Positions 39,310-48,187 of a stretch of DNA of 64,000 bases are shown here, piece after piece. Under the pieces are notes generated by a model, which saw nothing but the letters and a program-made list of their open reading frames with translations, was not told the DNA's origin and searched no databases. The translations under genes and the position numbers were made by a program. How positions within the stretch are numbered: position 1 is the stretch's first letter; every line of letters starts with the position of its first letter. This DNA comes from Fretibacterium fastidiosum (GTDB lineage: Bacteria > Synergistota > Synergistia > Synergistales > Aminobacteriaceae). The stretch is taken from the NCBI RefSeq assembly GCF_964642095.1, contig NZ_OZ209244.1:1612001-1676000 (forward strand), given 5' to 3'.

Positions 39310-40692
39310 CTACTTCACGAACTTTTCCCAGTAGCCCGCCGCAAAGATGGAGAGCACGAGCAGGGGCACCACCCAGGTGAAGTAAGGGCGGAGGAAGGCG
39401 GGGAACTTGATGCCGCGCCCGGCGTCCGCCTCCTGGATGAACCCGTCCCATCCCCAGCCCCATCGCGAGACGCAGAAGAGCAGGTAGACGAGGGACCCCA
39501 GGGGCAGCAGGTTGTTGCTGACGATGAAGTCCTCCAGGTCCAGCACCCCGGACCCGGCGCCCAGGGGCTGGAAGCCGGACCATCGGTTGAAGCCCAGGGC
39601 GCAGGGGATGGAGAGGAGGAGGATCGCGACGCCGGTGAAGAGCGCGGCGGCCTGCCGATTCCAGCCCAGGCGGTCCATCAGGCCCGCGATGATGTTCTCG
39701 AAGACGGCGATGACGGTGGAGAGGGCAGCGAAGCTCATGAAGAGGAAGAAGAGGGTGCTCCAGAGCTGCCCGCTGGGCATCTGGTTGAACATGTTGGGCA
39801 GCGTGACGAAGATCAGGCCGGGGCCGGCCCCCGGGTTGACGCCGTAGGCGAAGCAGGCGGGGAAGATGATGAGCCCCGCGCAGAGGGCCACGGCCGTGTC
39901 CAGCGCCGTCACCAGGAGGGCCTCCCCCGTCAGGGAGCGGTCCTTGCCGATGTAGCTGCCGAAGATGGCCATGCAGCCGATGCCGAGGCTGAGCGTGAAG
40001 AAGGCCTGTCCCAGCGCGGCGTAGACGCTGCTCCAGAGGCCGTTGGCCGTGAGGTTCGCGAAGTTGGGCTTCAGGTAGAACTCGAGGCCGCACTCCGCCC
40101 CCGGCAGGGTGACGGAGCGAAGGGCCAGCGCGATCATGATGGCGAGGAGGCCGCACATCATGACCTTGGTCACGCGCTCCACGCTTTGGCGCAGGCCGGT
40201 CCAGCAGACGGCGGCGCCGATGAGCGACGTGAGCGCCGTCCAGCCGAGGAGCTCCTTCGGGGCCGACAGCAGCGTGCCGAAGGCGTCGTTCACGGCCTCC
40301 GGCGTGGCGCCCGCGAACCTCCCCGATGCGGAATACCAGACGTAGGCCAGCATCCAGCCCGTCACCACGGTGTAGAACGTCATGAGCATGACGCTGCCGA
40401 TCCAGGCTCCATAGCCCCAGAGGCCCCAGACGCGACGCTCCGGGCACAGGACCTTGAAGGACCGGGTGGAGCTCTTCTGCGAGGCGCGCCCCACGGCGAA
40501 CTCCATCACCATGACGGGAATGCCGAGGAGCAGCAGGAAGGCAACGTACATCAGGACGAAGGCCGCCCCGCCGTACTGCCCCGTGATGAAGGGGAAGCGC
40601 CACACGTTGCCGAGGCCGATAGCGCACCCCGCCGACAGGAAGATGAAGCCCAGCCGGCTGCCCAGAGTTTCCCGTTTCTTGCCGTTCTCCAT
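39310..40692 (-). CDS. Sodium-dependent transporter, NSS family (copy 2)
   Basis: 460 aa, the tandem paralogue of the preceding gene. SAGCAIGLGNVWRFPFITGQ is in the same place and the helix pattern is the same. GAGAGGAAGG sits before the ATG at 40692; the frame is open 41 codons further but the added sequence is not membrane-like. The pair share long stretches of near-identical DNA in the TM6-8 region (134 of 135 bases at 39691-39825), while other parts differ, for example the TM5 linker. Likely a duplicated amino-acid uptake system. Confidence 0.9.
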   Translation of the reverse strand: MENGKKRETLGSRLGFIFLSAGCAIGLGNVWRFPFITGQYGGAAFVLMYVAFLLLLGIPVMVMEFAVGRASQKSSTRSFKVLCPERRVWGLWGYGAWIGSVMLMTFYTVVTGWMLAYVWYSASGRFAGATPEAVNDAFGTLLSAPKELLGWTALTSLIGAAVCWTGLRQSVERVTKVMMCGLLAIMIALALRSVTLPGAECGLEFYLKPNFANLTANGLWSSVYAALGQAFFTLSLGIGCMAIFGSYIGKDRSLTGEALLVTALDTAVALCAGLIIFPACFAYGVNPGAGPGLIFVTLPNMFNQMPSGQLWSTLFFLFMSFAALSTVIAVFENIIAGLMDRLGWNRQAAALFTGVAILLLSIPCALGFNRWSGFQPLGAGSGVLDLEDFIVSNNLLPLGSLVYLLFCVSRWGWGWDGFIQEADAGRGIKFPAFLRPYFTWVVPLLVLSIFAAGYWEKFVK

Positions 40693-40946
40693 GACGAATA
40701 CCTTCCTCTCAAGTCTGGCGTTAAGGGGGACAAAATCGGCTCCGCCGTCTTTTTGAGCCTGCGCTGCAGGGGCTCGGACGCCCTCGAAATCGGGGGGCTT
40801 TCCGGCTCCGTGCAAGGGCTCTCCCTTAACGAAAACAGAATTTCCCTATTATACAACAGGTCGGTATTTTGAAGGATGATGCGACGCTCAAGAGAAGGGT
40901 ATAATACCTGATATTTTTTCTATATTTTATTTGGGAGGGGATCTCA

Positions 40947-41177
40947 ATGGCGGAGGCGGTTAAGGCGGCGGAGCCCTTTGAGGTGACGAAGGCGACGACG
41001 ATGGGAGAGATGCTGGCGCATGACATGGGCATTGCCCAGGTCCTGATGCGGAGCGGGATGCACTGTGTGGGGTGCCCCTCGTCGATAGGGGAGTCCCTTG
41101 AAGATGCCTGCGCGGTTCACGGCCTCGATGCGGATCAGGTCCTGGCCGCCATCAAGGAATACCTGGCGGGCAGGTAG
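40947..41177 (+). CDS. DUF1858 (redox disulfide) protein
   Basis: 76 aa. TMGEMLAHDMGIAQVLMRSG then MHCVGCPSSIGESLEDAC is the DUF1858 pattern with a CxxC-type pair (CVGC). Members are short soluble proteins, sometimes fused or linked to hybrid cluster proteins and sulfur metabolism, thought to handle a redox-active disulfide. GGGAGGGG precedes the ATG; a TATAAT at 40900-40905 is a possible -10 without a clear -35. Divergent from the NSS pair. Confidence 0.88.
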   Translation: MAEAVKAAEPFEVTKATTMGEMLAHDMGIAQVLMRSGMHCVGCPSSIGESLEDACAVHGLDADQVLAAIKEYLAGR

Positions 41178-41196
41178 CCGGGGGACATGAAGCAAA

Positions 41197-41220
41197 AGGG
41201 GCAGCCGTGGGGCTGCCCCT
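41197..41220. terminator. Bidirectional terminator
   Basis: AGGGGCAGCC / GGCTGCCCCT, a perfect 10-bp stem with GTGG loop, between the DUF1858 gene and the convergent symporter gene. An AAAA run lies on its left for the minus-strand direction. Confidence 0.8.
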
Positions 41221-41239
41221 CGCCATTATGTGAGCGGTT

Positions 41240-42499
41240 CTACGCGCCTTCGGATGCCTTCCTAGCGAGGGCGTTCTTCAGCCAGTCCCGGCCGTCGACG
41301 AAGCGGGAGACGATGAAGGACGCCACGTAGTCCCCCGATGCGTTGATCATCGTGGCGGGGGGGTCCACCAGGTTGCCGATGGTGATCGCGATGGGGTAGG
41401 CCAGGGGTAGGTGGTCCGGGAAGAAGAGGGAGCACAGGACGAACTCGCCGATGTAGCCGCCTCCGGGGATGCCGGACATGGCGACGGAGGAGACCACGGA
41501 CACCAGGATGACCCGAAGGAACGTGTCCACGCCGCTGAACTCCATACCAAAGACGCCGAACAGGAAGGCGATCTTCAGGGTGCAGGAGAAGCAGGAGCCG
41601 TCCATGTGCATGGTGGCCCCCAGGGGCAGGACCATCTCGGTGATGTCGCGGGAGATGCCGCTGTCGTCCGCGGCCTCCATGTTGGCCGGGATCGTGGCGA
41701 TGGAGGAGCAGGTGCCGAGCGACGTGACGGCGGGCTTCAGGATGTGGCGGAACATCACCCGCGGCCCCGCCGCGCCGCCGCCGAACCAGGCCATGAGGGG
41801 AAAGGCCGTCAGGATGTAGACGAAGCACAGAGGGTAGTAGACGACGAGCGCCCGGCTGTAGTCGCCGATGAGCTGCGGTCCGTAAGTCGCCACGAGGGAG
41901 GCGAAGAACCCGAAGAAGGCGATGGGCGCGTAGTAGGTCAGGAGCTTGATGACCTTCAGCATGCACTCCGTCATGTCGGCCAGGGCCCTCGCGGTGAGGG
42001 TCGCGGGGCCGCCCGCCATGCTGACCCCGAAGCCGAAGAGGATGGAGAAGACGATGAGGGGCAGCATGGCCCGGCGGCTGAGGAGGGCGGAGAAGTCCGG
42101 GACGGTGAAGAAGTTGACGACGAGCGTGGCAAGGCTTGCCTGATCGCCCACCTCGGCGGCTTTGAGCTCCGTCCAGGGGACCGGCACGGGCGGGTAGAGC
42201 TTCATGAGGGCGATCGTGATGACGGAGGCGATGGCCCCCGTGACGACGAAGGTGGCGATGGTGACGCCCATGATCTTTCCGGCCCGCGCGCGGCTTTTCA
42301 TGTTGGCGATGGCGCCCGCGACGGAGCAGAACACCAGCGGCACGACGATGCAGAACAGCAGGTTGATGAAGACGGTCCCCAGGGGTTCAAGCGCCGCGGC
42401 GCCGGGCCAGGCCCAGCCGACGGCACACCCGGCCGCGATGGCGCCCAGCATGGCGATCAAGAGCGCGTAGTTCTGAAAGACGGACTCCCTTTTTGGCAT
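41240..42499 (-). CDS. Dicarboxylate/amino acid:cation symporter (DAACS family)
   Basis: 419 aa inner-membrane protein. Eight or so hydrophobic segments with family landmarks: VFINLLFCIVVPLVFCSVAG near residue 42-61, the serine-rich re-entrant loop region (SLGTCSSIATIPANMEA, about 260-276), VLPLGATMHMDGSC, and the second hairpin GIPGGGYIGEFVLC. This is the GltP/GltT fold, taking up glutamate, aspartate or C4-dicarboxylates with Na+ or H+. The substrate is not decided by sequence. Isolated transcription unit. Confidence 0.9.
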   Translation of the reverse strand: MPKRESVFQNYALLIAMLGAIAAGCAVGWAWPGAAALEPLGTVFINLLFCIVVPLVFCSVAGAIANMKSRARAGKIMGVTIATFVVTGAIASVITIALMKLYPPVPVPWTELKAAEVGDQASLATLVVNFFTVPDFSALLSRRAMLPLIVFSILFGFGVSMAGGPATLTARALADMTECMLKVIKLLTYYAPIAFFGFFASLVATYGPQLIGDYSRALVVYYPLCFVYILTAFPLMAWFGGGAAGPRVMFRHILKPAVTSLGTCSSIATIPANMEAADDSGISRDITEMVLPLGATMHMDGSCFSCTLKIAFLFGVFGMEFSGVDTFLRVILVSVVSSVAMSGIPGGGYIGEFVLCSLFFPDHLPLAYPIAITIGNLVDPPATMINASGDYVASFIVSRFVDGRDWLKNALARKASEGA

Positions 42500-42742
42500 G
42501 ATGACGATCTTCCTTTCCTTTTAATCGCGTTTTGACTTCTCAAGTGAACGAGGGCTTTCCGCGGGCGACCCCGCCGCCTCCGACGGGGCCGTCGCCGACC
42601 TGCTGTTTATGATGGGGTGTCGAAAGGGCTTCGGTCGACGAAAAAATATACCGATCCATATTACCACATTATCCCATAGAAAATCCGACGCCGTGAATCT
42701 CTGCGTGAAGGTCCATTGGATCAGACTACGGAAGTTTCCGCT

Positions 42743-43522
42743 TCAAAACAGGTCGCGGAGCAGGCTGACGAAGAAGATGGCCAACACCGTGAGCATGATG
42801 GGCTTGACCGCCCTGGCCCCGCCATGCTCGAAGGATCGGGCCCCAAGGTAGTTCCCGGCGAGGCCGAAGCATGCGGCAAGCAGGCCGAGGGGGAAGAGCA
42901 CCCGGCCGTTGATCAAGAAGACGGTGAGGGCTGCGAGGTTGCTCGCCATGTTGATGGACTTGGCGACGCCGTTGGCCGTGTTGAGGCTCAGGTGGGCCGC
43001 CGCCGCCAGCAGGAGCAGCATGAACGTGCCGGCTCCTGGGCCGTAGAAGCCGTCGTAGGCTCCCAGGGCAAAGGCGATGGCTGCGCTGGTCAGGACGGTC
43101 CGCGCCTGGGGCAGGGGAGGACGCTGGTGCACCAGCGCGCGTCCCTTCAGGACGTAGAGGGCCGTGACCGGCAGCAGGAAGAGCATCACGAACTTGAAGA
43201 TGCGGTCGTTGAGAAAGAGCGCCAGGTGCGCCCCAAGGTTCGAGCCCATCAGCGAGGCCGCCACGCAGAGGCAGGCGAGCTTCCACGGGATGAAGCCGGC
43301 GCGGGCGTATCGAGCCGTCGTCAGGGCGGTGCCGATGCAGGAGCTCAATTTGTTCGTCCCGAGCGCGAAGTGGACGGGCAGCCCTGCGAACAGGTAGGCG
43401 GGCAGGGTGATCAGCCCGCCCCCGCCCGTTATGGCGTCCACGAAGCCTCCCAGAAAGATCAGCGGACAGACGATCGCCGCCTGCTGCCAGAAGGGCAGTG
43501 CCTGGTACAGATTCGGTCCCAT
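42743..43522 (-). CDS. TauE/SafE (TSUP) family permease
   Basis: 259 aa, eight transmembrane segments in two repeated halves. GGFVDAITGGGGLITLPAYL near residues 25-44 and GAYDGFYGPGAGTFMLLLLA near 153-172 are the paired signatures of this sulfite/organosulfur exporter family. LGTNKLSSCIGTALTTARY follows the first. ATG with a GAGG-type site upstream. Many members export sulfoacetate, sulfite or related anions; the substrate here is unknown. Confidence 0.9.
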   Translation of the reverse strand: MGPNLYQALPFWQQAAIVCPLIFLGGFVDAITGGGGLITLPAYLFAGLPVHFALGTNKLSSCIGTALTTARYARAGFIPWKLACLCVAASLMGSNLGAHLALFLNDRIFKFVMLFLLPVTALYVLKGRALVHQRPPLPQARTVLTSAAIAFALGAYDGFYGPGAGTFMLLLLAAAAHLSLNTANGVAKSINMASNLAALTVFLINGRVLFPLGLLAACFGLAGNYLGARSFEHGGARAVKPIMLTVLAIFFVSLLRDLF

Positions 43523-43654
43523 GATGATAACCTCCCAAAAAGTGAATTTTATGCCCTATTTTACCCCTTAGCCTTCGTTCATCCATCCCCTCTGCGGGGG
43601 CGTTGCCTGATGTGCTATGATGAATTTTAGAAGGTTATCGGGCCTTGAGAGGGA

Positions 43655-45107
43655 GTGGACGAGATCGAACGGACGGACCTGCTGGAAAAACTGCGCGGAG
43701 GGGAGGCCCTGAGCCTTCGGGAGGAGCTCCTGCTGACGATGCGGCTCAGCGTCCCCGCCATGCTGTCGTACCTCGCGACCATCGTGATGGAGTACGTCGA
43801 TGCCGCGATGGTGGGGAGCCTGGGAGCCCGCGGGGCGGCTGCCGTTGGGCTGGTGTCCAGCAGCACGTGGTTGATCATCGGCCTCTGCGGGGCGGTCAGC
43901 TCTGGCTTCTCGGTGCAGGTGGCGCATCGCGTGGGCGGAGGGCGCGGAGCGGAGGCGCGGAGCGTGGTGCGCCGCGGCCTGATGACGGCGCTGGCCTTCA
44001 GTTTCCTTCTGGCCGCCGTCGGGGCGGCGTTGAGCGGCTCCCTGCCACGATGGCTTGGCGGGGAGGAGGACGTCTGCAGAGATGCAGCCTCCTACTTCTT
44101 CATCTACGCCCTGGGCCTGCCCGCGCTTCAGATGAACTACATCGCGGGCGACATGCTGCAGAGCAGCGGCAACGCGCGCCTGCCGAGCACGATAAACGCC
44201 CTCATGTGCGTCCTGAACGTGGCCTTCAACGCGCTCCTGATCTTTCCCTCAAGGGTCGTGCCGCTGTGGGGCGTGGGCGTCCGGCTTCCGGGCGCGGGGC
44301 TGGGCGTGACGGGGGCGGCGCTGGGGACGCTCCTCGCCGAGGCCGTCAGCGCTGCGCTGATGCTGTTCTTCCTCCTGGTGCGCTCGCCGGCGCTGCGGCT
44401 GCGGCGGGAACCGCCGGCGGGCCGGCTGAAAGAGGACCTCGTCAGGGCGCTCAAGATCGGCCTTCCCCTCGCCCTGGATGGGGTCGCGATGGGAAGCGCC
44501 TACGTCGCCTGCACCGCGATCGTGGCGCCGCTGGGCACGACCGCCATCGCGGCGAACACCTTTGCCGTCACGGCGGAGGGTTTATGCTACATGCCGGGCT
44601 ATGGCATTGAGCTCGCCGCCGCGACGCTGGTGGGGCAGGCCCTGGGGGCCGGACGGGGGGAGCTGGCCAGGCGGCTGGGCTGGATGGTCGTCCTGCTGGG
44701 GATGACCGTCATGGCCCTCGGTGGCATCTTGCTCTACCTCCTGGCCCCGCAGGTGATCGGCACCGATGACGACCGACCCGGAGATCCTGTCCCTGAGCGT
44801 GGAGGTGCTGCGCGTCGAGCTGCTGGCGGAGCCACTGTATGGGGCGCACATCGTCGCTGCGGGCGTCTTTCGCGGGGCGGGGGACACCCTCTTTTCCAGC
44901 CTGATGACCCTCGCCAGCATGTGGGGCGTGCGCCTTCCGCTGGCGGCGTTCCTGGCCCCCCGCAGGGGCCTTCGCGGGGTGTGGCTGGCCATGTGCGTCG
45001 AGCTCTGCGGGCGGGGAGCGATCTTCCTGGCGCGGCTGGCCGGCCCGCGCTGGCAGAGGCGGGGCCTCGCCGCAGCGACCGAAAGGAGTGGGGGGACGCG
45101 GGACTGA
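43655..45107 (+). pseudogene. MATE family efflux pump with a +1 frameshift
   Basis: The first frame encodes a normal MATE N-terminal two-thirds (VPAMLSYLATIVMEYVDAAM, then LPSTINALMCVLNVAFNALL, GYGIELAAATLVGQALGAGR) up to QVIGT at about 44764. The C-terminal third (MTTDPEILSLSVEVLRVELL, then AAGVFRGAGDTLFSSLMTLA) is one frame over, starting at 44766 and ending at 45107. One extra base near 44765 explains it. Joined, the product is 483 aa, the family size. Start GTG 43655. MATE pumps use Na+ or H+ to export drugs or metabolites. A sequencing error cannot be excluded. Confidence 0.8.
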
Positions 45108-45127
45108 CGGTCGCCCGTGTGACGCCC

Positions 45128-46438
45128 CTACTCCTTCTCCTTCCCGCGCCAGAAGACGCGCAGCGGCGTGCCGGTGAAGTCCTGAAGCCGCCGCAGCTCG
45201 TTGCGGACGTGGTTTTCAAAGGCCGTGTTCACGATGTCCGGTTCGTTGACGAAGAAGATGAACGTCGGCGGTTCCGTGTCGGCCTGGGAGCAGTAGTAGA
45301 TGCGGAGGGAGCGGCCCTTGCGGTTCGAGGGCAGGCGGTCGAAGGCCAGCACGTCGCGCATCAGGCGGTTCAGGACGTTGGTGGGGATGCGGCGGCGGCG
45401 GGCCTCCCGCACGGCGAGGACCGTCTGGGCGATTCGCTGCAGCCCGCGGCCGCTCCTGGCGGAGGTGAAGAGGATGGGCGCCCAGCTCAGGAAGGGCATG
45501 TCGTCCCGGATGCGCTTCGTCAGCCTGTCGCCGGGCCGCTCTCCCGTGACCAGGTCCCACTTGTTCAGGATGAGGACCAGCCCCTTCCCCTTCTCCACGA
45601 CGTGGGCAGCGATCTTCTTGTCCTGGTCCGTGCAGGGGTCCTGCGCGTCCATCAGGAGTAGCGCTACGTCGCAGCGGTCCACGGCGGCCAAGGTGCGGAC
45701 GAAGGAGTAGTACTCCAGGGCGGAGTCCATGCGGCCGCGCCGGCGAAGGCCCGCGGTGTCCACGATGCGGAAACGCTGCCCCTCCAGGGTGACGGCGGTG
45801 TCCACCGGGTCCCGCGTGGTCCCCGCCACCGGGCTGACCAGCGAGCGCTCGGCGCCGGCCAGGCCGTTCAACATGGAGGACTTGCCCACGTTGGGCTTGC
45901 CCACGATGGCGAGGCGAACCTCGTCCGTGGCCTCCTCCTGCAGCTTTTCATCGGGAAGCAGCTCCGTCAGCAGGTCCAGCAGGTCCTCGAGGTTGCGCTT
46001 GTGCAGCGCGCTGATGGGCACGACGTGCTCAAAGCCCAGTTCGTAGGCCTCGTTTGCGCTGTCGTCGTGCTTGATGTCGTCCAGCTTGTTGGCGGCTACG
46101 ATGACGGGCTTGCGGCTGCGCCTCAGGAGGTGGGCCACCTCCTCGTCCGCCGCGGTGACCCCGGCCTGGCCGTCCAGCACCATGACGACGGCGTCACATT
46201 CCTCGATGGCCGCCTCCACATGGGCGCGGATGCCTGCGCTGAAGGCGGACTCCTCCCCCAGGATTCCCCCCGTGTCGATGACGTAGAACGACCGGCCGCG
46301 CCACTCCGCCTCGCCGTAGATGCGGTCCCGCGTCACGCCCGGCGCGTCGTCCACGATGGACTCCCGCCGCCCGATCAGGCGGTTGAACAGCGAGGACTTG
46401 CCGACGTTGGGCCTGCCGATGATCGCTGCGATGGCCAT
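45128..46438 (-). CDS. der: Ribosome biogenesis GTPase Der (EngA)
   Basis: 436 aa with two GTPase domains in tandem: GRPNVGKSS at residues 8-16 with DTGG and NKLD, and GKPNVGKSS near 182-190 with DTAG and NKWD, then the KH-like C-terminal domain (LNRLMRDVLAFDRLP). This arrangement is diagnostic for Der, which acts in 50S subunit assembly and is essential in most bacteria. It is the last gene of a minus-strand run that begins with the LUD protein gene; one base separates it from the upstream gene. Confidence 0.96.
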   Translation of the reverse strand: MAIAAIIGRPNVGKSSLFNRLIGRRESIVDDAPGVTRDRIYGEAEWRGRSFYVIDTGGILGEESAFSAGIRAHVEAAIEECDAVVMVLDGQAGVTAADEEVAHLLRRSRKPVIVAANKLDDIKHDDSANEAYELGFEHVVPISALHKRNLEDLLDLLTELLPDEKLQEEATDEVRLAIVGKPNVGKSSMLNGLAGAERSLVSPVAGTTRDPVDTAVTLEGQRFRIVDTAGLRRRGRMDSALEYYSFVRTLAAVDRCDVALLLMDAQDPCTDQDKKIAAHVVEKGKGLVLILNKWDLVTGERPGDRLTKRIRDDMPFLSWAPILFTSARSGRGLQRIAQTVLAVREARRRRIPTNVLNRLMRDVLAFDRLPSNRKGRSLRIYYCSQADTEPPTFIFFVNEPDIVNTAFENHVRNELRRLQDFTGTPLRVFWRGKEKE

Positions 46439-46439
46439 G

Positions 46440-47459
46440 CTACTTCTCGCCCTGCCAGTCCATGTACCGGCGCAGCTCGTCGTCCTTCAGTCCGTCCCCC
46501 AGGCCGATGGCCAGGCGGATTCGGGCCTGAAGCGGGGTGAGCCCCCGCGCGCTGAAGAGCCCCATCTCCAGGAGCTGTGCCGCGCTGCCCTCGAAGTTGT
46601 CCATCGGCTGGACGTATCCCATGGGGCAGCGCGTGGCCAGCACGACGGGCACCCCCTCGCGCAGGATCTTGCGCAGGAGGGGGGGCCAGGAGGAGGGGAC
46701 GTCTCCGTCGCCGAAGGCGGAGATGACGAGCCCGTCCAGTTCCTCGATGCGCTTGTCCAGGATGGCCTTCAGGATGAGGTCACCGTCGCCCAGCGAGGCG
46801 CTGACGATGGCGATGTTGCGGGCCGGGACGGTGTCGATGCTCTTCGCCTGGCGGGCGCGGGGGGCGCGAAGGGGGAAGAGTCGCCCGGAGGGCTGCAGGA
46901 AGATGCCCAGGGGGGTCTCCGGAAAGGCCAGGACGCCCGCGCTGCGCGAGTTCGAGATGCTGATGACGTCGGCCGGGGCGTAGACGGCGTCTCCCATGCA
47001 GATCAGCGCGCCCTTGCCGGCGCAGAAGCCGGACAGGGCGGCGCGGACGGCCTGTCCCAGGCGCAGGGACGTCTCGCTGTTCGGCGTGTTTGCGTGGAAG
47101 ATGGAGCCCGTGAAAACCAGGGGCGGGTTGAAGCCCCACACGAGGTCCGCGAAGTAGGCCAGCTCCGACATGCCCTGGACGTCGCAGGTGACGACGACCC
47201 CCCTTGCGCCCTCGTCGTTGACGTAGCCCGCCGCCATGTGCATGATGTCGCTGCACATCCGCAGGCTGCAGTTGGAGATGGGCTGGGAGCTCCACTCCTG
47301 AAACGACGTGAGGTCCTTCAGGTCGTCGGGCAGGAGGGCCGCCAGCTCCGCGTTTGAGAGGAGCGTCTCCTGCCGCTGTTCCTTGTCCTTCTCGGCCTCG
47401 GAACGGTGAACGATCCTGCCCCCGGCGAGGAGCACGACGATCTTGTCTCTGTTCTCCAT
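46440..47459 (-). CDS. Asparaginase-family protein lacking the catalytic threonines
   Basis: 339 aa. The C-terminal domain is typical of L-asparaginase (MDNFEGSAAQLLEMGLFSAR, then GLTPLQARIRLAI). The N-terminal catalytic motifs are not: where family members have TGGTI, this has AGGRI at residues 12-16, and where they have THGTDT, it has TCDVQG at 91-96, in the correct context (VVVTCDVQGMSELAYF). Both nucleophile threonines and the Asp of the triad are replaced. I expect binding or regulation rather than amide hydrolysis. It lies between a LUD protein and Der on one transcript. Confidence 0.8.
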   Translation of the reverse strand: MENRDKIVVLLAGGRIVHRSEAEKDKEQRQETLLSNAELAALLPDDLKDLTSFQEWSSQPISNCSLRMCSDIMHMAAGYVNDEGARGVVVTCDVQGMSELAYFADLVWGFNPPLVFTGSIFHANTPNSETSLRLGQAVRAALSGFCAGKGALICMGDAVYAPADVISISNSRSAGVLAFPETPLGIFLQPSGRLFPLRAPRARQAKSIDTVPARNIAIVSASLGDGDLILKAILDKRIEELDGLVISAFGDGDVPSSWPPLLRKILREGVPVVLATRCPMGYVQPMDNFEGSAAQLLEMGLFSARGLTPLQARIRLAIGLGDGLKDDELRRYMDWQGEK

Positions 47460-47496
47460 AAGCGATACCTTCCTGTCTCTGCGGGATGGCCCGGCG

Positions 47497-48144
47497 TCAG
47501 TACCCCAGGCCCTCCCCTGCGATAATGACGTGAACGGCGCGTCCGCGGGGCGGCGCCTCCAGGATCAGCATGGCGCGGCAGGCCCGCGAGGGGGCGCGGC
47601 AGTCGACGCAGCGCCCCGCTTTGGTGCAGGGCGTCTCCTCCCCCAGCCGCAGGGCGTTGGGGATCACGGCGGACCGGGCCCGGCGGATGCCGTCCTCCAG
47701 GGTGGAGGCCAGTTTGTTGAGGCCGATGACGAAGATCAGCTCCCCGCGCCCCCAGGCCATCGCGGCCACCCGGTTCCCCATGCCGTCGATGCTGATGATC
47801 TCTCCGGCCTGCGTGAGTGCGTTGGCGCTCGTGAGGAAGAAGTCCGCGGCGTTCTCGTCCAGCCGCGCCTGAGCGCACTCCTGAGAGGACATGTCGCCCC
47901 AGTGCTGGATCACCCGGCAGCCTCGCGCCCGAAGCGCCTCCATGGCACCGACCTCACGGACGGTCACGGAGCCGGGGACCCCGACGCTGGCTCCGGCGGG
48001 GATCAGGTCCAGAACGGCCTCCAACGCCTGCTCCTTCGTCGGGGCATAGAGGGCGTCGAAGCCCCTCTTCTTGAGCTCGCCCACGACGGCCCCGCCGACC
48101 GCCGAACCGGCGCGCGCCAGCGCCGCAGAAAATGCGTCCTTCAT
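47497..48144 (-). CDS. LUD-domain (LutC/YkgG-like, DUF162) protein
   Basis: 215 aa from ATG 48144 with AGGAGGGA upstream. GAVVGELKKRGFDALYAPTK, AGASVGVPGSVTVREVGAME, then ADFFLTSANALTQAGEIISI, DGMGNRVAAMAWG and CTKAGRCVDCRAPSRACRAM fit the LUD family, including a Cys-rich C-terminus (CxxxxxCxxC). LutC-type proteins take part in lactate oxidation complexes; many LUD singletons have unknown roles. The lutA/lutB partners are not nearby, so lactate use is not supported here. First gene of the lud-asparaginase homologue-der run. Confidence 0.82.
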   Translation of the reverse strand: MKDAFSAALARAGSAVGGAVVGELKKRGFDALYAPTKEQALEAVLDLIPAGASVGVPGSVTVREVGAMEALRARGCRVIQHWGDMSSQECAQARLDENAADFFLTSANALTQAGEIISIDGMGNRVAAMAWGRGELIFVIGLNKLASTLEDGIRRARSAVIPNALRLGEETPCTKAGRCVDCRAPSRACRAMLILEAPPRGRAVHVIIAGEGLGY

Positions 48145-48187
48145 AAAAAGCAGTCCCTCCTGAGTTCTTCGTTGGGCCGACGGGAGC

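Noticed and set aside
40692..40815. Upstream start of the second NSS transporter
   Set aside because: The extra 41 residues are not membrane-like and the copy 1 alignment begins at the chosen start.
37791..40872. Very long plus-strand frames opposite the NSS genes
   Set aside because: They are antisense shadows of GC-rich membrane protein genes, rich in E/D/G without any domain.
44766..45107. Separate gene for the MATE C-terminal part
   Set aside because: It has no ribosome site and its product is exactly the missing third of the pump, so a frameshift is the simpler explanation.
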